From Rostrohypoxylon terebratum (taxonomy: Eukaryota; Ascomycota; Sordariomycetes; Xylariales; Hypoxylaceae): DNA of 64,000 nt. The position numbers and the translations under genes were made by a program. Each line of letters begins with the position of its first letter. The first letter of the stretch is position 1. Shown here one piece after another: positions 57,037 through 64,000 of the stretch. The notes under the pieces were generated by a model. That model was not told the DNA's origin, ran no database searches, and worked only from the letters and a program-made list of their open reading frames with translations. The stretch spans positions 62,001 to 126,000 of the forward strand of contig MU385918.1 of NCBI GenBank assembly GCA_022497145.1, read 5' to 3'.

Positions 57037-59269
57037 ATGGCTGGCAGGAAACTTATGTCGCTTGAGGCGGCATTAGAGGAGGAGCGGAAGGAGGTTGAGA
57101 ACCTTATTGCGATGCAGCCGAGGAGACCTGCGTCTGTTGACCACCGGTCTCCTTCGCCTTTCACGACCCCTCGATCACCCATGCGAAGCATGCTCGACAT
57201 TGGCGATAGGCCTACAAATACGCCTCGGAGTCCTCCCCCACAAGCTCCTGTTCGTAGCATGTTAGACATCGGCACTCGTCCTCCACAACCTCGAAGCATG
57301 CTAGATATAAGTAGCCCCTCTACCAACGTGCCGACAAGTACACATACGTCCCCGACGTTATCATACAAGGCTCCAGCCTCGAATAATTCAAGCCGCAATA
57401 GAAGCATGTCGGATGCTGCCTCAAATCCTGTTATAGATTTAGGTCCTAGGTCACCACCTGCCATGAGCTTGTCGAACTCGAGGAACAACGACCCGACATC
57501 TGCTTACAAGTTTTCTGATATCCTGCCAACCAATGTCGGACAAACTATGCCAATGAAGCGCGGCCAAACCAACCCCATGCGATCAAGTTCCATAGGCGAA
57601 GCACTTCGTGGATCTGACTTATCTACCTTAGTTTTCCCGGGCGAACACGGCCGGTTTTCAAGGAAAAACAAATCTAAATCGCCTAACAACCGCTTCAGCC
57701 TGCGGTCTAATTCGCCATTCGGAGCACCCTCGGGACGTAATCAACAACAAGACGTCATCACGCTTAATAATGGACAGGTGATGGACATGAACAATGCGTA
57801 CAGAAAACTCTCAGATGCTAATTTACTCTACGGCGGCTCGAGTCTAGCCTCGTTAGCTCGTAAAAGGCAGGACAGCGAAGGGCATGGTAGAATAGAGAAG
57901 GATAATCTGAGCCCATACGGGGAATTACTACCCGACGAAAGTGACGATGATATTGCGAACTCTTCCGATGAGGAACTACATAGGGGTAGAAAGTTGACCA
58001 CGCGAGCCGAGTCACAAGATCAGGAGTCTCCCGAGAAAGGAACAACAGCAGCCAAAAGCCTACTAGCTGCGATTGAAGATGAGCGTAAGTCTTTCTACCT
58101 GGAATATGCTCTTGGCAACAAATGTCTAATGATATGCCTAGGAAAACACGTCAATGCCACCCAACCTCAGTATAGGTCACTTTTCGACGAGCCTGAAATC
58201 ACAGTCACAGGTCCTACTGGGGAGAAAGGAAGACAAGGGAAAAGTGGCAAACCTGTCGTTCAACCATCGACAAGTTTTGATCAGGATCCTATGTCTGGAA
58301 CCCAGACCCCTCTCGATCCGGAACTAGATGCCGATGTCGATGCCATTAGAGCCGCGCAAAGGCTGCAATTGTCATCGACCCCTATTCTTTCTACACCCGA
58401 AGTACATCGTACTCTACGTATTCTATATCGCGGCGAGTTCAACAAAATACAGCGAGAGGCAGAGGAGGAGCATCGCCGTCTACGTAGGTATTTGGTTGCA
58501 ACGGACTTAAGTGACGAATCGACACACGCCTTGGAATGGGCTATTGGAACCGTGCTCCGCGACGGCGATACGCTAATCGCCATGTACTGCATGGACGAAG
58601 AAGCGAGCGGATCGGTCGATGCGGCTAATATGGTACCCGATGAACCCAAGGCGATGAAGGAGCAGGCAATGGCTATTAGTGCAATCTCTAAAGGGATTTC
58701 GGCCAGGCCACAGAATCGTACCGCTAGTCCCGGTCCCTTCAAAATGCAGGGCTCTTCGATGTCGCCACATATCCGAGCTTTGGATGTCAGCAGTAGCAAC
58801 AATCCATCTCCGGCGCCTAGTATCCGCGGGAGGAACAGATTGCAGGAAGAGAGAGATCGAGCCGTGCAAGATATCACCGAGCGAGTCTCGAAGCTTCTCC
58901 GGAAAACGCAACTGCAAGTACGAGTGATTGTGGAAGTGATTCACTGCAAGAATCCCAAACACCTGATAACAGAAGTGATCGATATCTTGAATCCCACGTT
59001 GGTTATCTTGGGTAGTCGTGGTAGAAGTGCTTTGAAGGGGTAAGTTCCTTATTCAACCATCCAATCAGATATCCGCAATACTAATGCGGTATACCAGCAC
59101 ACTCCTAGGATCGTTTTCCAACTACCTAGTGACCAAGAGCTCTGTCCCAGTCATGGTGGCACGTAAACGGCTGCGGAAGAAGAGCAAATATCAACCGCCT
59201 CCTATGAAGCAAGTCAATAACCTGGCTAATCCGTCGGCACGAAGTCTTGAAACCGCAAGGGTTGACTAG
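57037..59269 (+). CDS. Universal stress protein (UspA) domain protein with long disordered N-terminus
   Basis: Model: exons 57037-58084, 58142-59039, 59098-59269; 705 aa. Residues 1-~450 are mostly disordered and Ser/Pro-rich, with three repeats around RSMLDIG/RSMLDIS, several SP/TP phosphorylation-type sites and an acidic patch (DESDDDIANSSDEE). The UspA fold starts at ~463 with RRYLVATDLSDESTHALEWAIG and ends after the last intron. The ATP-binding motif G-2X-G-9X-G-S is complete in GSRGRSALKGTLLGS once exons 2 and 3 are joined, followed by SSVPVMVARKRLRKKSK. About 100 low-complexity residues are inserted between the first and second halves of the fold. The 57-bp intron 58085-58141 keeps the frame open when unspliced; its GTAAGT donor, CTAAT branch and TAG acceptor suggest it is normally removed. 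The function is probably stress signalling or ATP sensing; the precise role is unknown. Confidence 0.88.
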
Positions 59270-61486
59270 CGAGGAACCCACCGGCGACGGTGATCGTGCA
59301 GATATAGATCTTGTAGGCGATAGGAATGGTGTCTTGCCACCTCCAGAGCAGAGAAACAGCAATACTAGACGCGTCCGTGAGGTCGCATTGAGTATAAGCA
59401 GGCCAATGCCAAGTACACAGGCAAGTACATTAGGTAGAGATAGGGGTTCAAACACGTGCTATTCGATGTATGTACGTAATGTGCAGATACATAGCGGTGG
59501 TATGGATGAACATGCCCCCCTACAACTCAGCTGAAGGTGTACGTACCTCTCAAACAAGGCATGCGTCAGAGGATTTTACGAGTCTATGAAACTATCTACA
59601 TTTCCCTTGGGAGCGGGTTCATTGATTTTAATTGCTTAGCGAAAATAGCGATAAAAAATCACCAATTCTATTTCCCCCTGTCTCATTCGAAAAGGGCACT
59701 ATGAATTATGTTCGTAAATGTTGTAATGTGTACCTAGGCATTGGACACATTGGATATGCATCGGTAGTGACTTGAATGTGTGGATACCTGGGTACTAATG
59801 GGTAATCCCGTCGGTAGTGATGGGTGGTGGTGGTGGTGGTGTGGTGGTGGATGGCGGATGGCGGATGTGGCCAGTGCTTAGCCATCTGCGGGGTGATAAG
59901 TTCAACCCATGTTGTGGTTTGGGAACACGATAAGATCCATCCAAGGATGGATTTCATGTTGCGACATGCGACAATGTGCGGGGTACTTTCATACCTGATA
60001 GCTTTGGTGGAGTGTTATTATTATTCACCTCTCTATCCATATAAATAAATCTTACTACTAGTATATATCAAAGAGGTCAGCAGATTATCGCCTTTACCAT
60101 TTTTTACCAATCGAGGGAACGCAGGAGCCGATTGTTTATTGATGACATCGTGTTCGACTCTCTTAGTTTGTTTTCAAAACGCGTTGAGTGCTTGCAGTTC
60201 GGAGTAAGTGTAAGTTCTGATTGGTGGTAAGCATCGAACGATGATTCGTTAATGCAAGCACTTAAAAATTCAAGACAACTCATAGGTTAGGTACAAATAG
60301 TCTATCGATATGATTGGACAAACGCTCGAGACCTTGTTTTAACCAACACCACTTCGAACCAGGGGCGAAGGAGGAGGAAGAAAAGAATGGAGAATGGAGA
60401 ATGGAGAGTGAAAAGGGAAAGGGAAGAAGGAAAGATATGAATCACTGTCTCACAGCCCACCAAGATAAAAAGGAAAGTCATCGAGGTTTCCATTGGGGTT
60501 TTCATCGAGGTGAGACCTGATCAGACATTTGATTACCGAGAGTTTTCGAGGCTTCCCAAGATCGAGACATTGCTTTTGGTTCATTCCTAAAACAGGCTAT
60601 TCTATAGCTTAGAAGTATCGACCCTTGCATTGGGTCTGTCCTACTCTGACCTAAACGAAGCAAGACTATTGGTTCTCAGAGATTCTGCTGCGACTTCCCG
60701 AAGGTGGGGGGTACTTTAAGTGGCAGAGTGAGAAGGAACAGCTGGAGAACCTTGGGAGAGTTCAGATGGTGCAGTTTCCCAGCCTCTCAATTTCGCATTC
60801 CTGTTCATCTACTTCCTCCTCGACTGCCCCTTATACGAATAGTTATTCTTGCGCCGGCCAACCTAATCGCGCTTTGAAACTTCTCGAAAGCGCACAAGTT
60901 TTTGATTATTTTATCTAATCTATCGTCTTGAATATCGTCTTGAAAGTTTGTTGGTTGCTATTGGGAGTACTAGCCAATCCACTCACGGATCTTGTTTGCG
61001 CTACAACATCGTATGATAAGATCGCAATCGCAGAATCGCAATCGCAACAAGTCATACCTGACATCAATGGATATGGGTGATATGGGTAGCTAAGTCAGGC
61101 GCATTCACGCAAATAGAGCCCTCGAGTTTACTACCAGTCCGTTTTTATAAACGCGCAAACTTTATCGACAGCGGAACCGGGTCGGGTCGGGTACCTTCGA
61201 CCTCGTTAATAGTGAACCTAATCTTGAACTTACTCTTGCTCATCATTCATATTCACATTCACATCCCCACCTCCCCTATACCTTGTACTTCTACATACTA
61301 CATACTACGTACTCTTCTACCTCCACTTCATCATTTCATCTTAACCTCTATCTTAACCTCACAAACGGTTCTTCTGGTTGCTGCTCAATATCTTTTCAAT
61401 AGCACAACTCTTAAAAAGGATCCAATACTATATCCAGACTCAAGACGGCCCTTAGACCTTGACTAGGTCGGTCGTTTCCGATCTCG
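59270..61486. other. Intergenic region USP-domain gene / two-TM protein gene
   Basis: 2.2 kb. A (GGT)n/(GGATGGC)n tract lies at 59820-59868. The 129-aa frame at 61077-61466 ends just before the next gene's start codon and is rich in Leu/His/Pro from CT-rich leader DNA; it is most likely 5' UTR. Confidence 0.55.
59820..59868. repeat. (GGT)n and GGATGGC repeat tract
   Basis: Imperfect GGT trinucleotides followed by two to three GGATGGC units, in the 3' flank of the USP-domain gene. Confidence 0.8.
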
Positions 61487-63755
61487 ATGCAACCTCTGGT
61501 GTCCGTTGAGACTCACACTCATATATCACTTTTTAGTATCACAATTGCACCTAGTACATTTCTCGCCGCCTTAGCCTTTACCTTCGTCTTTCTCTACACA
61601 TATCTTGTTTCTATTGGTCACATACCGGTGCGGAATATTCTGCCTAAACGCTTCCCTGGCCTTCCCTTTAGGACTTCCTCTCCCGTCATCCCGCAACGAC
61701 CAACGATTAGAGAGCCGCGACGTCACAAAACGTTACCCGCATTACCTGCGCCAGAATCGGAATCTGACCTGGAAAGGTCTCTTGTGACATTTACTCGACA
61801 AACTCCCAGTGGCCACCATACATTAACGCCAACTCGAACTTTGCGCTCGTTCTTTTCCCTGCGTGCCAGATCAGCGCTTCCAAGCCCATCTCCCGATCCG
61901 AAATCAAGCTCGAGCATCCTTGCTATTGAAGGGCCTGACGCCCAGCTCCCGCAAGAGCATGACATCGTCCCTTTATTCAGACGCCAGCATAGACGAGAGA
62001 AACTTCGCAACTCCGATGTCTCCTCAACTACAGAAACCGTTCGAGTACCCAGCAGCCCACTCAGGCTTTGGCTTCTCGGACGAGGATCACGACCTTCAAG
62101 ACGAGAGCGACGACAATCTAGACGAAGCGTCTCTCTCCAACGGTAATTATAGCCCTCCAGCATGGAGAAGGCTCGAGAATGGCGACCGGTGGTATGGCAA
62201 TTGGCGCGAGAGTAGGGATATCCTCGGACGCTTCGAACAGCCGCGGCGCATGAATACCAATCACAACAAGAGCATTTTTCAAAATGACATCTTTGAGGCT
62301 GCGCGGAGGACACGTTTGCCCACAGGGAGTCTTAGTCCTGAAAAGGGCCTGTCGCCAGAACCTGGTGCACCCAATGAGGATGACACTCTGATTAAGACAA
62401 AGAGCGAACCGCCTTCAGACAGAAATTTAAACCGGGGAACCGACGCGATAGTTTCTATGTCGCCCGATATCGCGAGTGACAACTGTACGTTTAGGCACTA
62501 ATGGGTCCAATCAGGCAGGGATGCTAACTGCAACACAGATATTCGACTAGCACTGCGTGCTGATATTCAACAACGAACAGAACCCATCGAGGCCGCCGTG
62601 AATTTCATACGGGATAGAACCAATATGATTACCAAGTCATGGGGGAACCTCATCCTCTCAGTCCTCGTCGCGATCTTGTCGATGACAGCAATTCGATCAC
62701 TCTTCCAGCCTGTGCCGCCACGACCATCGCCTGATTTAGTCAAGGTAGCGGGTATTGCGCGCTCCTTCGAACCGTTAATCTACTACTCGGAGAATGGCGT
62801 CAATCAGGTCGGAGACCTCCAAGCGACAGGGATCGCGGTGTGGGATCTTGGGGAGAGCGTGCGATTGAGTAACATGACATCCGCGCCCATCATTACCAAG
62901 TCTCTCGACGATTTATCGGACAACTTGAAAACCCTAGCAATCGAACTTACCAAATTTTTCGCCAGCGTCGACGGCGATATCGACAGCATCCTGATTGTGA
63001 TGGATTGGGCGCGACGCGAGTTAGCTCAATTGCAGGATGTTCGAACTCCGCCTCTTTCCATAGCGTTTGCCAACATCCACAACGTGTTTTGCGCAATAGG
63101 AGTTTTTGAGAATCCAAGCACGGGAATGCCGACGCAGTTGGGCAATGTGGCGACAGCGATGTTTGGCATGTCGCTTCCACAAAGAACCCGAACCACTCTA
63201 CAACGCACATTCACGGAATTCCTCTCGGTTCTTGAAGAAGCTATCGAGAACGAGCTACAGCATTCACTAGCGCTTTTCGGTCTTTTTGAAGCCATAGATC
63301 GGCAATTCTTAAACCTAGCGCGCGTCGTAGTGCGCGAATCGTCGCAGCAAGACGAGGAACACGCCGATTTCCTCTCGTCACTATGGACACGTATCTTAGG
63401 GCCAAAGGCAAGCGAAGTCAAGAAATACGAGCGAAACCGCGATCTACTTCAGAACGTACGCGAAAGAACCGTCCGCAACAAGGGAGTCTTGCTAGAGCAC
63501 AACGGCAAGCTACTTAGCCTTAAGGCGAACCTCGAGATTTTGAGAAGAAAACTCGTCTCGCCGCTAGTAAGAAGCGTCAACTCGAGCACGCTCACGCTGG
63601 AGGAACAAATCAAAGGCCTCGAAGATGTTGGTATCTACCTCGAGGGCGTGCGCTCAAGGCAGAAGACCAAGTTGATCGAGATGATATATGGAAGCAACAG
63701 TGGCAGGGCTGGAGTTACCGGAGGTCCGAGACTGATTGATGAACATGGACGTTAG
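61487..63755 (+). CDS. Unrecognised membrane protein with two TM segments and a helical C-terminal domain
   Basis: Model: exons 61487-61783, 61875-62484, 62539-63755; 707 aa. I do not recognise the family. The N-terminus has one hydrophobic segment (TFLAALAFTFVFLYTYLV, ~23-45). A ~270-residue disordered linker follows, including an acidic stretch (FSDEDHDLQDESDDNLDEAS). A second TM (NLILSVLVAILSMTAI) lies near residue 340. The remaining ~360 residues are soluble, largely helical and coiled-coil-like (TLQRTFTEFLSVLEEAIENE, SLKANLEILRRKLVSPL). The second intron (GTACGT, GCTAAC, CACAG) is solid and keeps phase. The first (donor GTGACA at 61784, TTAAC branch, acceptor at 61874) was inferred because the first frame must move into the frame of the second exon; without it the first frame runs to a stop at 62146, giving 219 aa. 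Neighbours give no functional hint. Confidence 0.7.
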
Positions 63756-64000
63756 GTCGGGCGCAATTGGAGATAAGGGTAACACGGACTCATAATCTCG
63801 CAACGCATCCGAGTCTATTGGAGTCAGGGAGTTAATGCTGTTCTTGCATGTAAGTTTTCAATTCGCTCAGGGGCGCTCGGTTACATCCAATCCGAGGATT
63901 CGTTTGTACTAACTTAAACAGAACACAGGATAGACACATGTGCAAGGCAAACTTGGGAACTAGGATGAGGTGTATATAGTGTATAAGCGTGTACAGTTAC

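Noticed and set aside
61077..61466. 129-aa frame immediately upstream of the two-TM gene
   Set aside because: Encoded by CT-rich leader-like DNA with His/Pro/Leu bias; more likely 5' UTR of the downstream gene.

Overview
This window is nuclear DNA from a filamentous ascomycete (Pezizomycotina, most likely Sordariomycetes). The signs are short spliceosomal introns of about 47-185 bp with GTAAGT/GTATGT donors and CTAAC/CTAAT branch sites just before the acceptor. Gene families point the same way: an AA9 polysaccharide monooxygenase, a HeLo-like/ankyrin protein, an ArAE/BRE4-type transporter, and fungal PAB1, HUL5 and OMS1. Gene spacing is about 3.5 kb. No bacterial, viral or intact transposon signature was seen.

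Layout from left to right: the C-terminal part of DNA2 (+, cut by the window edge); a 12-exon MFS sugar porter (-); a three-exon HeLo-like/ankyrin protein (+); an IMPACT-family protein (-) divergent from the mitochondrial methyltransferase-like OMS1 (+); a GDS1-type winged-helix protein (-); a 5.5-kb stretch without a recognisable gene; a secreted AA9 LPMO (+); NOT1, the scaffold of CCR4-NOT (-); a secreted berberine-bridge-type FAD oxidoreductase (-); a secreted histidine phosphatase (-); an eight-exon ArAE/FUSC-type transporter (-) divergent from NTF2 (+); an MFS anion:cation symporter (+); tRNA-Gln(CTG) (-); the HECT ligase HUL5 (-); PAB1 (+); a universal-stress-protein-domain protein (+); and an unrecognised two-TM membrane protein (+).

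Housekeeping functions dominate: replication (DNA2), mRNA decay and translation (NOT1, PAB1), nuclear transport (NTF2), proteasomal ubiquitination (HUL5) and mitochondria (OMS1). They are interleaved with accessory and environmental genes: LPMO, FAD oxidase, phosphatase and three transporters. The LPMO and the FAD oxidase lie about 9 kb apart on either side of NOT1 and could be functionally paired in the extracellular space; that is inference only. Most coding models were built by hand from splice signals and phase continuity. Exon coordinates are given so they can be tested with RNA-seq. The most uncertain junctions are the 5' end of the phosphatase, exon 3/4 of the FAD oxidoreductase, and the first intron of the last gene. 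No single novel multi-gene system could be demonstrated. The strongest leads are the HeLo-like/ankyrin protein without an NB domain, the two-TM orphan with overlapping reading frames, and several splice-dependent protein ends.
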